The position numbers and the translations under genes are program-made. From Streptomyces halobius (lineage in GTDB: Bacteria; Actinomycetota; Actinomycetes; Streptomycetales; Streptomycetaceae): DNA of 64,000 bases. The stretch covers positions 8,618,001 to 8,682,000 of the forward strand of contig NZ_CP086322.1 of NCBI RefSeq assembly GCF_023277745.1. The letters run 5' to 3'. Numbering within the stretch: the first letter of the stretch is position 1; each line of letters opens with the position of its first letter. The notes under the pieces were generated by a model. The model had not been told where the DNA came from. It made no database searches and saw only the letters and a program-made list of their open reading frames with translations. Shown one piece after another: positions 17,194-25,707 of the stretch.

Positions 17194-17445
17194 CTACTGG
17201 GCACCGCGCAGGTGGTCTTGGCGGGCGGTGACCAAAGCGCGCCAGCGGGCGCGGACGGTGTGTTGGTTGTCGAGCCACCGGATGGCGGGCCCGTCAGGCT
17301 GGGGCCGGTCGCCCATGGAAGCGGCGATGTGGACGTAGTACCTGAAGTCGCCGCTCGCGGTCACCTCGCGCAGGCGATCGAGAATGGCGGTCAGGTCGTC
17401 CTGTGCGTCGCGTACGGCGTGGTGGAAGGCAAGGACGGTCTCCAG
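17194..17445 (-). pseudogene. C-terminal fragment of an unrecognised protein
   Basis: An open frame without a start codon reads LETVLAFHHAVRDAQDDLTA, ILDRLREVTASGDFRYYVHI and IRWLDNQHTVRARWRALVTA, ending RGAQ. Composition and codon use look coding, and the upstream end meets the IS5 fragment near 17446. I do not recognise the family. The insertion next door probably removed its N-terminus. Confidence 0.4.
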
Positions 17446-18156
17446 GGGCGTCTACGAGATGAGGGAGATCGTTAGCGTGATCCTGTACCAGAACCGCGCC
17501 GGCTGCCAGTGGGACTTCCTACCGCACGACCTGCCCCCTAAAGGGGGGCCTACTACTACTTCGCCGTCTGGCGCGACGACGGCACCGATCAGAGGATCCA
17601 CGAACTGCTGCGCTGGTACACGCGAGAACACAAACGCCGATTAGCCGACCCCAGCCTCATCGTGCTCGATACCCAGAGCAAGCACGCGGCTGCCGGGGTG
17701 CCCGCGACCACGACCGGGAAGGACGCGGCCAAGAAAGTGCCGGGCCGCAAGCTCGGGCTGGCCGTTGACGTGCTGGGCCTGGTGATCGCGGTGACGGTGG
17801 CGGCCGCCTCGGCCCACGAGAACCAGGTCGGGACCCGCCTGCTGCACAAGGTCGCCGAGCAGACCAGCACGGTCAAGAAGGCACTGGTGGACCAGGGCTT
17901 CAAGACCGCGGTCGTCGCTCACGGAGCACGCTTGGGCATCGACGTCGAGATTATCGAGCGCAACCCTGCCGACAAGGGCTTCGTCCCGCAGGCCAAGCGG
18001 TGGGTAGTGGAACGCGCCTACGGGATCTTGATGATGTACCGGCGCCTCGTACGCGAATACGACCACCGCCCCAAGAGCGCGGAATCCCGCGTGTACTGGG
18101 CGATGACCGACGTGATGACGCGCCGGCTGACCGGCACCCCTCACCTGGCGGGACGC
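17446..18156 (+). mobile_element. IS5-family transposase, truncated and frameshifted
   Basis: The first frame reads MREIVSVILYQNRAGCQW and FLPHDLPP. After a slip near 17535-17545 the second frame gives AYYYFAVWRDDGTDQRIHEL, LIVLDTQSKHAAAGVPATTT, KKVPGRKLGLAVDVLGLVIA and FVPQAKRWVVERAYG. The DTQS aspartate starts the DDE domain. About 40 N-terminal residues are missing. The C-terminal part stays open and runs without a stop into the next gene. The slip lies in a G-run, but the missing N-terminus makes it inactive anyway. Confidence 0.8.
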
Positions 18157-18585
18157 ATGACCGTCGCCGACGCCGCGAAGCCACTCCTGGAGCGGATCGA
18201 TGAACGCGAGCAGGCCATAACCGACCAGGCCGAGCTGGTGCGGGCACAGATCGAAGAGCTCACCGCGCGGCTCGGTGAAGCCGACGAGCACCTCGAACAC
18301 CTGCGGATCACCCGCAAGACGGTTCTCGCCCTCGCAGACGGACCCGCCCACGAACCGACGCTGCAGCCGGCGCCCGAACTGCCCGAACACCCCGCCTACC
18401 AGCAGATCATGGCCGTCTTCACCGACAGCGACGACCCTCTGCGGGCCCGCGACCTGTGCCCGGCCCTCGACCTGCCGATCGTGCCGAAGAACACCGAGGG
18501 CATCCGCTCCAAGCTCAAGCGCCTGGTCAGCCGCGGGATCCTCGCCGAGATCGAACCCGGCCTGTTCGCCCGGCCCCGCCCGTAG
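18157..18585 (+). CDS. Coiled-coil hypothetical protein, fused in frame to the transposase end
   Basis: From ATG 18157 the 142-residue product reads MTVADAAKPLLERIDEREQA, a heptad-like EELTARLGEADEHLEHLRIT, then PAYQQIMAVFTDSDDPLRAR and KRLVSRGILAEIEPGLFARP. The first half is a coiled coil; the second resembles a winged-helix domain. Similar free-standing proteins are common in Streptomyces beside IS elements. Here no stop separates it from the transposase frame, so either a fusion is read or the internal ATG is used. No strong ribosome site lies before the ATG. Confidence 0.55.
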   Translation: MTVADAAKPLLERIDEREQAITDQAELVRAQIEELTARLGEADEHLEHLRITRKTVLALADGPAHEPTLQPAPELPEHPAYQQIMAVFTDSDDPLRARDLCPALDLPIVPKNTEGIRSKLKRLVSRGILAEIEPGLFARPRP

Positions 18586-18801
18586 CCCTGCACCGACCCC
18601 CACGAGCGGCAAGCCTTACCTCGCGCCAACCCCGTAACGGACATCGAGCCTCATAAGGCCCTCTCACGCAGGAGCAGCAGGAGATCACCGAGACCCAGAT
18701 GCGCGCCCTGAACGAGGCGAACCGCAGCTAGCCTCGCCCCAAGCGGGCTGTCCGAGGCGTGATCGCAAATGCGTAAAACACTCCTGACCTGGAAGGCCGG
18801 G

Positions 18802-19687
18802 TCAGCGGTCCGGCACTGTGATCGTTCCCTTGCCGATGACAGCGGTGAAGCCTCCGACCGTGATGCCGATGAGATGGCCTCCCTCGGTGTGAGCGCCTAC
18901 CTCGATAAGACTGGGACGCCCCATGCGGACCCCCTGCAGGATGCGGAGCGTCTGCTCGCCGTCGGACAGGGCCGACCGCTGGGCGAGACTCCCGATCAGC
19001 CCGGCACCCGCGGAGCCGGTGGCGGGATCCTCATCGACCCCGGCAGCGGGAGCGAATGCCCGTGCGTACAGGGTGCTGCCGCTGCGGAACTCTCCGGCGA
19101 ACACGTAAAAGGTGCGGCGGCCAGCCGTCGGCGACTCCGGCTGCCCAGACGGCCTTGTCCAGGACGGCGCGGTCAACAGCGTCGGCGGACGTCAGACGCA
19201 CGTAGCAGAACGGGAGTCCGGCCCCTCCGTACCAGCACTCCACGATGTCCTCCCCTGTCAGGGAGAGCACCTGCGTGATCGTCTTCACCGGCGGGCGGTG
19301 GCAGGGGGCCTCGAAGGGAAAGTCCACGGCCATCCGGCTGAATATGCCGCGGACGTCCACGGTGACAGGACCGATGCCCTCCTCGGATGTCATCCTCTCG
19401 CCTGCCTCAGAGCGTCCGTGCCCGCCGACGGCGAGCACGGACGCGGTACCTATGGTCGGGTGGCCGGCGAACGGCAGCTCCATGTGCGGGGTGAAGATCC
19501 GCAGCTGGTAGCTGTGGCGGGAGGCAAGTGGGAAGACAACGGTCGTCTCGGAGAAGCCAAACTCCCTGGCCGGGGTTTGCATCGTGGCCGCGGACATACC
19601 ACGCGCGTCCGGGAAGACAGCCAACTGATTGCCGCCGCCGAGCGGTTGTTCAGTGAAGACGTCGGCGATGACGAACCTATAGTCCAT
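18802..19687 (-). pseudogene. PhzF-family isomerase, one frameshift
   Basis: The N-terminal frame reads MDYRFVIADVFTEQPLGGGN, FGFSETTVVF (the Glu is the catalytic residue of the family) and LPFAGHPTIGTASVL. After DRAVLDKAVWAA (near 19140) the frame slips, and another frame gives FYVFAGEFRSGSTLYARAFA then GVDEDPATGSAGAGLIG, the second signature. The full family length of about 290 residues is present, so only the slip disables it. It follows the ridA remnant by two bases, so the two formed an operon. Confidence 0.75.
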
Positions 19688-19689
19688 GG

Positions 19690-19832
19690 TCAATTGGCGA
19701 TGACGTCGATCTCGACGGTGGCACCGAGCGGGAGCGCAGCGACGCCGATCGCCGTACGCGCGGGGTAGGGCGCGCTGAACATCTTCTCGTGCACGGTGTT
19801 CACCGCGGCGAAGTCCGCCATGTCGGTCACCG
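19690..19832 (-). pseudogene. RidA-family C-terminal fragment
   Basis: The frame reads FAAVNTVHEKMFSAPYPART then AIGVAALPLGATVEIDVIAN, the C-terminal 40 residues of a RidA (YjgF) imine deaminase, including the arginine of YPART that binds substrate carboxylate. The N-terminal two thirds are gone. It ends two bases before the phzF start. The rest of 19833-20065 shows no gene. Confidence 0.7.
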
Positions 19833-20065
19833 CCTTCTGCCGGCGTGCAGCCGATCCCAGATCTGCGCTTCACGGGGTGGGTGCTCTGCACCACCCCGGG
19901 CCGCAGGGCGTTTCAGCCGACGCGCCGCCGTGCGCCAAGGTCTGGACGAGCGCCGGGAGTTGGCTGTCTCCCGACCCCTCGACCCGGAACAAGAGCCGGC
20001 CATCACGTCCCGCAGAAAGGGTGGTTCGTTCGGGCCGCACCTGTTACCCTCCCACCCCCACCGAT

Positions 20066-20090
20066 CATACATTAATTCAGAATGTGTATG
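20066..20090. promoter_or_regulatory. AT-rich inverted repeat, candidate TetR operator
   Basis: CATACA and TGTATG flank a 13-base spacer, directly before the ribosome site of the oxidoreductase gene. It is the most AT-rich spot in the area. The operon's last gene encodes a TetR protein, so autoregulation here is plausible. Confidence 0.5.
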
Positions 20091-20102
20091 AATGGAGGAA
20101 AC

Positions 20103-21620
20103 GTGCGGGGAAAGACGGCCGTGGTACTCGGCGGAAGCGTGGCGGGGCTGTGCGCCGCGGGAGTGCTCGCGAGGCATTTCGACGAGGTAATCGTCCTGGA
20201 GCGGGACCAGCTCCCACCGGACGCGGAGCACCGGCGGGGCGTGCCGCAGAGCAAGCACCCGCACTTCCTCCTCAACTCCGGGCGCCGCGCGATCGGTGAG
20301 ATCTTCCCCGGGTTCGAAGAGGCACTGATCGCCGCCGGCGGGATGCACCTGATGCCGTCGATGGACGCGGCCTACTGCGAGAACGACGGCTGGGCCCCGC
20401 GCAAGTCCGGCTCGATGACGATGGTCTACAGCTCCCGCGTACTCATCGAGCGGGTCCTGCGCGACAAGGTCCGCGAGCTGCCGACCGTCGAGATCCGCGA
20501 AGGCGTGACCGTCACCGGGCTCCGTACCACCGGGGGCGGCACCGAGCGAGGGCGCGTCGAGGGAGTCGAGTACCGTGCGGGCGACGACTCGGGCCACCTG
20601 GCCGCCGATGTGGTCGTCGACGCACTGGGGCGCGGGTCCTCCGTCGCCGACTGGCTGATCAAGGCGGGCTGGCCGGCGCCGCCGGAGAAGACCCTCGACG
20701 CCAAGGTCACCTACACCTCGCGGTGGTACGACCTGCCGCCCGCCGGGCGGCGTCCGGAGTCATGGTGGTGGAAGCACCTGGTCATCACTCCGTCCCAGGA
20801 CACCGGTGACCATCCCGAGGAGCACGAGTTCCTCAGCAACTTCTTCCCGATCGAGGGCGACCGCGCCATCGTGTGCATGGGGGCGTGGGGCATCAGGATG
20901 CCGCGCAAGGTCGACGCTTTCGAGAAGGCCGTGGACCGCGTGAGGGCTACGGCCTTCGGACAGGCGACGCGTGCCTGCACTCCCACCTCCGAGGTGCACC
21001 TGACCCGTTCGACCGGCAACAAGTGGCGCCGCTACGACCTGCTCGACCGGCCCCCGCTCGGGCTGGTGTGCATCGGAGACTCGATCTGCGCGTTCAACCC
21101 GTTCTACGCCCAGGGGATGAGCTCGGCGGCCCGCTCCGCGCTCATCCTCGCCGAGCTGCTGCACGGCCGCGCCACCCTCGACCTCACCTTCTTCCGTGAG
21201 TTCCTCGCCCGGCAGAAGAAGTCACTCGACGTGCCCTGGATGCTCGCCATGGCCCGTGACCAGGCCTATGACTTCGCGACCGGCAGCGAGGTCGCCGCTC
21301 CGTGGCGCCGCAGGCTGGCCGCGCGCCTCAGCTGGCCGGTGTTCAACGCCATCAACGCCACCAGCCGCGAGGACGCCTACGTCGAGCGGACGTTCGCCCA
21401 GGTCTTCAACCTCGACAAGTCGCTCAGGGACATGGCCACCGATCCGCGGTTCTGGTTCGGCATCGCGCGTTACAAGGTCCGCCAGCGGCTCGGACGCACG
21501 GTCGTGCCCGGCGGGTTCGACGACCAACAGGACCCGCCCGGCACCGACTTCACCGACCGGACCGGCACCGGCCGCGCCGGTACAGCACCGTCCGCCGAGA
21601 GCGACCTCGTCCACGACTGA
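20103..21620 (+). CDS. FAD-dependent oxidoreductase (hydroxylase/reductase type)
   Basis: A 505-residue flavoprotein. The dinucleotide-binding motif is GGSVAGLCAAGVLARHFDEV; FAD contacts continue in VVDALGRGSSVADWL, and the second FAD motif is LVCIGDSICAFNPFYAQGMS. The family includes aromatic hydroxylases and isoprenoid reductases; the substrate cannot be read. GTG 20103 follows GGAGG by four bases; the ATG at 20082 lies upstream of that site and is rejected. It is first in a three-gene operon with a membrane protein and a TetR regulator, 14 bases before the second gene. The tail after residue 460 is low-complexity. Confidence 0.8.
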   Translation: MRGKTAVVLGGSVAGLCAAGVLARHFDEVIVLERDQLPPDAEHRRGVPQSKHPHFLLNSGRRAIGEIFPGFEEALIAAGGMHLMPSMDAAYCENDGWAPRKSGSMTMVYSSRVLIERVLRDKVRELPTVEIREGVTVTGLRTTGGGTERGRVEGVEYRAGDDSGHLAADVVVDALGRGSSVADWLIKAGWPAPPEKTLDAKVTYTSRWYDLPPAGRRPESWWWKHLVITPSQDTGDHPEEHEFLSNFFPIEGDRAIVCMGAWGIRMPRKVDAFEKAVDRVRATAFGQATRACTPTSEVHLTRSTGNKWRRYDLLDRPPLGLVCIGDSICAFNPFYAQGMSSAARSALILAELLHGRATLDLTFFREFLARQKKSLDVPWMLAMARDQAYDFATGSEVAAPWRRRLAARLSWPVFNAINATSREDAYVERTFAQVFNLDKSLRDMATDPRFWFGIARYKVRQRLGRTVVPGGFDDQQDPPGTDFTDRTGTGRAGTAPSAESDLVHD

Positions 21621-21634
21621 CCGAGGAGCACGCA

Positions 21635-22762
21635 ATGGCCTATTCATGCGACTCAGCGGCCGAGCGCCTCGCGGAAAGGCTCGGCTTCTCCTGCCATGAC
21701 GCCAATCCTGTCGTGGACTTCCGCAACCCGTTCGGTCTCGAGAACGGCACCATGCCGTTCCTCGAACTGCTCGTCATCGGCGGCGCGGTGTTCGCCCTCG
21801 TCCATGGGTGGCGGCGATGGCGGCGCGACGGCGACCCGGTCAACATCTCGCTGTGGTTCGCCTCGGTCGTCTACCTGACGGTGATCGAGCCGCCGCTCTA
21901 CTTCCCCGGCTGGTTCGGCCTGGAGGAACACGTTGGTCTTATCTTCTCCCACAACGTGTTCACCGTGCAGTTCATGTACGACCGGCTGCCGCTCTACATC
22001 GTGGCCTTCTACCCGGCGCTTTCGCAGCTCGCCTACGAGTTGGTCCGCGCCCTCGGTGTCTTCGCGCGGCGCGGGCCCCTGGCCGGTTCGCTGGCGGTCG
22101 CGTTCGTTTGCCAGGCGTTCTACGAGATCTTCGACCAGCTCGGACCCCAGCTGAAGTGGTGGGCCTGGAACCCCGGCAACAAGATGATCAACGAGCCGGC
22201 GCTCGCCTCGGTCCCGATGAACAGCATGTTCCTGTTCGCCTCGGTGTCCTTCGGCGGGATGACCTACCTCGTCATCCGGCTGGTCGGCGCGAAGGACGGG
22301 CGGGGCACACTCACCGGCCGACGGATCAGCCTGCGCACCGTCGCCGCCGGCGCCCTGACACCGTTGGCGATGGCGATCGCCGGCGTGCCCAGCAACGCCT
22401 TCCGCGGCGGGGATCAGGTCGGGATCCAGCGAGCCATCCTCGGCGCCGAGCTCGCCCTGGTCTGGATCGTCGGCCTCTACCTTCTCGCGGACGCCTGGCG
22501 CGCGCGGCGAACCGATCCGGCCCCGGTGGCGTCGCCGCTGTTCGTGTGGACCTACCCGGCGCTCTACCTGGGCGTTCACTTCGTCCTCTGGCTGATCGCG
22601 TTGCCGGCCTACTTCGCGGCGGCCGACGGTATCACCGAGCAGGGCTCGCCGATCGGCAGCCTGTGGTACACCGCGCTGTGCACCGTCGCAGCGACCGGGC
22701 TCACCGTGGCCGCACTCCGCGCGACCACGTCCCAACGGGCAAAGGAGCCTGTGCGATCCTGA
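21635..22762 (+). CDS. Polytopic membrane protein of unknown function
   Basis: A 375-residue protein with about eight membrane segments, for example PFLELLVIGGAVFALVHGW, LWFASVVYLTVIEPPLYF, LPLYIVAFYPALSQLAYELV, LAVAFVCQAFYEIFDQL and YLGVHFVLWLIALPAYFAA. Aromatic and acidic residues recur near the helix ends (FYEIFDQLGPQLKWWAW). I recall similar proteins only as hypothetical; a distant likeness to carotenoid-pathway membrane enzymes is an impression. AGGAG precedes the ATG. Its place between an oxidoreductase and a TetR suggests a role in the same lipid or terpenoid step. Confidence 0.7.
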   Translation: MAYSCDSAAERLAERLGFSCHDANPVVDFRNPFGLENGTMPFLELLVIGGAVFALVHGWRRWRRDGDPVNISLWFASVVYLTVIEPPLYFPGWFGLEEHVGLIFSHNVFTVQFMYDRLPLYIVAFYPALSQLAYELVRALGVFARRGPLAGSLAVAFVCQAFYEIFDQLGPQLKWWAWNPGNKMINEPALASVPMNSMFLFASVSFGGMTYLVIRLVGAKDGRGTLTGRRISLRTVAAGALTPLAMAIAGVPSNAFRGGDQVGIQRAILGAELALVWIVGLYLLADAWRARRTDPAPVASPLFVWTYPALYLGVHFVLWLIALPAYFAAADGITEQGSPIGSLWYTALCTVAATGLTVAALRATTSQRAKEPVRS

Positions 22763-22766
22763 AACC

Positions 22767-23390
22767 ATGGGGCACCACGGCTGGGGAGGCCGACCTCCCG
22801 CATCGGAGGCGGAGGCACGGCAGCGCATCATCGATGCGACCGCCCGCTGCATCGACCGGCACGGTGTCACAAAGACGACCCTGTCCGACGTCGCCGGCGA
22901 ACTCGGCGTCACCCGCCAGACCGTCTACCGCCACTTCGGCCGCCTCAACGACATCCTCGCCGAGGTCGCGGCCCAGGGCGCCGAATCGTTCGTCGAGCTG
23001 ATGCTCGCTCACCTGCAAGGGATCACCGACCCGGCCGAAGCCGTCGTCGAAGGCATGGTCTTCTGCGTACGGACCATCCCCGCCGAGCCACGCCTGAGTC
23101 TGCTGCTGCAACTCGAAGACACCACCGCCTTCGGCCGCGGCGCCACCACCCGGCACACCATCGCCTACGGCGCCAAGATGTTGCAGCGCTTCCCCGTCGA
23201 CTGGGCCACCGCCGACATCGGTGCGGACGACCTCGACGGCCTCGCCGAGATCATCATGCGACTCCTGACATCGCTGCTCCAGCACCCAAGCGAGCCACCG
23301 CAGGACGAAACCCAACTCCGCACCCTCCTCAACCGCTGGCTGGCCCCGGCACTGTCCCGGACAGCAGCGGCCGCGCATCCGCATTCTTGA
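22767..23390 (+). CDS. TetR-family transcriptional regulator
   Basis: A 207-residue regulator. The helix-turn-helix is RIIDATARCIDRHGVTKTTL, then DVAGELGVTRQTVYRHFGRL (residues ~18-58). The ligand domain follows to the end. It starts four bases after the membrane-protein stop, so it is in the same operon and probably senses its product. An AT-rich inverted repeat at 20066-20090 is a candidate site. The stop is followed directly by a Tn3 transposase remnant. Confidence 0.88.
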   Translation: MGHHGWGGRPPASEAEARQRIIDATARCIDRHGVTKTTLSDVAGELGVTRQTVYRHFGRLNDILAEVAAQGAESFVELMLAHLQGITDPAEAVVEGMVFCVRTIPAEPRLSLLLQLEDTTAFGRGATTRHTIAYGAKMLQRFPVDWATADIGADDLDGLAEIIMRLLTSLLQHPSEPPQDETQLRTLLNRWLAPALSRTAAAAHPHS

Positions 23391-23690
23391 GGCTCGCCAT
23401 CCCGAGGAACGCGCCATCGGAGAGGTCGCCGACCGGCTGGCACGGGCCGCAGGGTGCACACGGCGCCTAGACACCTTGGTGTTCACCGACGACGCCGGTG
23501 GCCAGGACGACGAGCCCGCGGACGAGGGCGACGACGAGGCCGAGGACATTGAGGCGGTCCTGTCGCAGATCAAGGCCCACCCCGGAAACGTCAGCCTCAA
23601 CTCGCTGCTGGACGAGATCTCCAAGCTCAAGCAGGTGCGGGCGCTTGCCGTGCCGGCCGACGCCTTCGCCCGGCGTTGTCACGTTGTTGG
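23385..23690 (+). mobile_element. Tn3-family transposase fragment
   Basis: The frame reads ILEARHPEERAIGEVADRLA, then EAVLSQIKAHPGNVSLNSLL and EISKLKQVRALAVPADAF. The PGNVSL-n-LL-EI-KL pattern is the N-terminal region of actinobacterial Tn3 transposases. The catalytic DDE part is absent and the frame breaks at about 23685, where the IS6 remnant begins. Confidence 0.6.
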
Positions 23691-23749
23691 GCGGTAATCG
23701 CCTGACGGGGTGTCGGGGTGTGGTGGGCCTGTGGTGGGGGCCTTGGGGG

Positions 23750-24075
23750 TCAGCCCGTGGCGGGCAGGCCGGTGCCGGCGGTGATGTGGTCCCAGACAGT
23801 GAAGCGGACGAGCCTCTCGAAGCGGTGGTCGGCGGCGGTCATCAGGTGTCGTCGGGGACGGAAGTGGGGCGAGATGCCGCTGAACGCGGACAGGAACTTC
23901 TGGGCCGCGCCGGGTACACGCATCTGCTTCTTCATGAGCTTGGCCATGAACCGCCTGGCGGCCTTGGTGTCCCACTTGGACTGCACCAGGATGTCGAGCA
24001 CATTGCCGTTCTGGTCAATGGCGCGCCACAGGGAGTGCCGCTCGCCGTTGATCTTCACGAAGCCTCGTCGAGATG
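23750..24075 (-). mobile_element. IS6-family transposase remnant with internal deletion
   Basis: The frame reads GFVKINGERHSLWRAIDQNG, NVLDILVQSKWDTKAARRFM and KLMKKQMRVP, then jumps directly to GAAQKFLSAFSGISPHFRPR. In intact IS6 proteins about 60 residues with the second Asp and catalytic Glu lie between RVP and the AQ-FLSAFS block. The deletion is in frame. The first catalytic Asp of HLDE is set off by a further slip near 24062. The element is inactive. Confidence 0.75.
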
Positions 24076-24336
24076 CAGCGTCTCGACCGGGACCGACGGT
24101 CGTCCCAGCCGCTCGGCGAACACGGCCCGCCACGGAGCGAAGAACCTCCCGTCGTCCAGGAACGCATCAATCCGGGCCAGCTCGACCGGTAGCTGCCGTG
24201 CCTGCTCCGGCAACGCCTCCCACCACGTGTCCTGCACTCCCGCGACCCGCAACAACGCCACCACCCCCGGCCGCCGACGACCCATCTCAACTGTCGCGGC
24301 CATCCGCAACCCACACCAGCTCTCCCCAAAGGTCAA
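24063..24336 (-). mobile_element. Transposase N-terminal fragment (ISNCY/IS1182-like)
   Basis: The frame reads LPEQARQLPVELARIDAFLD, then DGRFFAPWRAVFAERLGRPS and VPVET. Transposases of the IS1182/ISNCY kind begin with this pattern (LDD-FF-P, RPS-P-ET). At VET the sequence passes straight into HLDE of the IS6 remnant, so two different elements are joined here. No catalytic domain remains. Confidence 0.6.
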
Positions 24337-24403
24337 TCCGGCGGCAGCCCCGACTTCTTCAGGGGCAAGTAGTTAACACATAAGCACAGCGCTATTACGG
24401 TGC

Positions 24404-24718
24404 GTGATAAAGTCCCAGTCGAAGATTCAAGCATCGAAAGGACACCTGCTGACGACGGAACTGCCGGACGTGCCCGATTCGGCGCCGGCGAACGCCGCGA
24501 GCGAACTGATGCGCTCATGCTCGCCGACGGTGCTGGCCAACCACTGCCTCCGGACCTACCTCCGCTGTCCTGCGGGCAGCACCGCGGCTGAACTTCAAAG
24601 AGTTCATGACCAGTGCCCACCTGCGTGAATCACACAACAAACCCCACTCCGCCGCTGCCACCCACTACGACGACACGGACATCGTGGAACGCATCGCGGC
24701 CGCACCGTTCGACTCCTG
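24404..24718 (+). pseudogene. HD-domain protein, internally deleted
   Basis: One frame begins HLLTTELPDVPDSAPANAAS, then VLANHCLRTY, the start of a family of HD-domain hydrolases. The part with the HD metal motif is missing. Another frame supplies the C-terminus, [20 protein letters not shown] and [16 protein letters not shown] deletion with frame change near 24570 therefore removed the active site. It ends 15 bases before the decarboxylase gene. Confidence 0.6.
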
Positions 24719-24733
24719 ACGAAAAGAGGGGCA

Positions 24734-25264
24734 ATGACCGATAACGCGGCCCCGGCCGCGGTCGGCGCACCGACACAGGATCTGACTGCCGTCGTCGGCT
24801 ACCACTTCATCTACACCTACGCCAACGGATGGCGCTACGAGATCTACGTCAAGAACAACCACACCCTCGACTACCGCATCCACAGCGGCCTAGTCGGCGG
24901 CCGATGGGTCAAAGACCAACAGATGAGCCTGGTCCGGCTCGAAGAGGACCAATTCAAGATGTTTTGGACCGAACCCACCGGCACTTCGGTCGCGGTGAAC
25001 ATCATGCCCGCCCGGCGGCTACTGCACGGAGTGATCTTCTTCCCGCAATGGATCCAACAGCACGGCGAACGTACCGCCCTGTACCAGAACAAGCACCTCG
25101 ACCAGATGCGCCGCTACCGCGACCAAGGACCCACCTACCCGATCAGCGTCGTCGCCGAATTCGCGAAGATCACGTTCGCTGAATACGTCGGCATGGACGA
25201 CGAGACCGTCATCGCAGTCGCACCCGCCGACCTTCCGCCGGGCCGGCTCGACCGAACCAACTAG
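24734..25264 (+). CDS. padC: Phenolic acid decarboxylase
   Basis: A 176-residue cytosolic enzyme predicted to decarboxylate p-coumaric, ferulic or caffeic acid to the vinyl phenol. The frame reads [57 protein letters not shown] and VIFFPQWI, matching Bacillus PadC nearly motif for motif. The paired Tyr of IYTY, the Arg of DYRIHSG and the Glu of WTEPTG correspond to its active site. GAGGGG precedes the ATG. Length is normal for the family. The enzyme is intact although IS remnants surround it. No PadR-type regulator is adjacent. Confidence 0.9.
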   Translation: MTDNAAPAAVGAPTQDLTAVVGYHFIYTYANGWRYEIYVKNNHTLDYRIHSGLVGGRWVKDQQMSLVRLEEDQFKMFWTEPTGTSVAVNIMPARRLLHGVIFFPQWIQQHGERTALYQNKHLDQMRRYRDQGPTYPISVVAEFAKITFAEYVGMDDETVIAVAPADLPPGRLDRTN

Positions 25265-25608
25265 CTACTGGCCCCTGTCGGCGTAGGCGACCGCGCATCC
25301 CTTCGTAGGCCAGACAGGCGGGTGCGGCCGGTCGATACGGGCCGGCTGCACCCGCGCGGGCACAGTGGCCGCGCCAGCGCGGCGATCTCGTCCAGTTCCC
25401 TACGGTGCTGCGGCAGAGCCAGGCGCAGCGCCTGATGGAGTTTCAGGAACTGGGTGGTTTCCTGATCCGTGTAAGGCCGCATCCGCTCCGCGGCCAGAGT
25501 CCACGAAGCCCGCCCCACACCGCCGGCCTCGTGGCGCAGCAGCGCCTGCCCGTCCCGCCGGATCACCGTCACTGCGGTGATCGCCGGATGCCGCTGCGCG
25601 AGGTCCAC
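25261..25608 (-). CDS. Hypothetical protein
   Basis: A 115-residue frame from GTG reads [20 protein letters not shown], then [20 protein letters not shown] and [20 protein letters not shown]; the final third is basic and low in information. The middle looks like real protein, with helices and aliphatic spacing, but I know no family. It is divergent from tap, and its stop overlaps the end of padC on the other strand. No ribosome site is visible. Confidence 0.3.
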   Translation of the reverse strand: MDLAQRHPAITAVTVIRRDGQALLRHEAGGVGRASWTLAAERMRPYTDQETTQFLKLHQALRLALPQHRRELDEIAALARPLCPRGCSRPVSTGRTRLSGLRRDARSPTPTGASS

Positions 25609-25617
25609 ACCTATGAG

Positions 25618-25674
25618 CGCTTCACAAGCGTTCTAAGTGCAATCTAAGAGCGTTTCAAGTTAACTTCACAAGCG
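25618..25674. promoter_or_regulatory. Repeat cluster upstream of tap
   Basis: CGCTTCACAAGCG (5-3-5 palindrome) lies at 25618, AAGTTAACTT (palindrome) at 25657, and CTTCACAAGCG occurs at 25620 and again at 25664. The cluster ends about 30 bases before the tap start. It may bind the helix-turn-helix of Tap itself or a repressor. Confidence 0.5.
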
Positions 25675-25707
25675 TCTCGTGTAGAGTCGGCGATGGAGGT
25701 GAACCCT

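Noticed and set aside
18660..18735. Short frame LTQEQQEITETQMRALNEA
   Set aside because: Looks like a protein end but lacks a start and any partner; too short to support.
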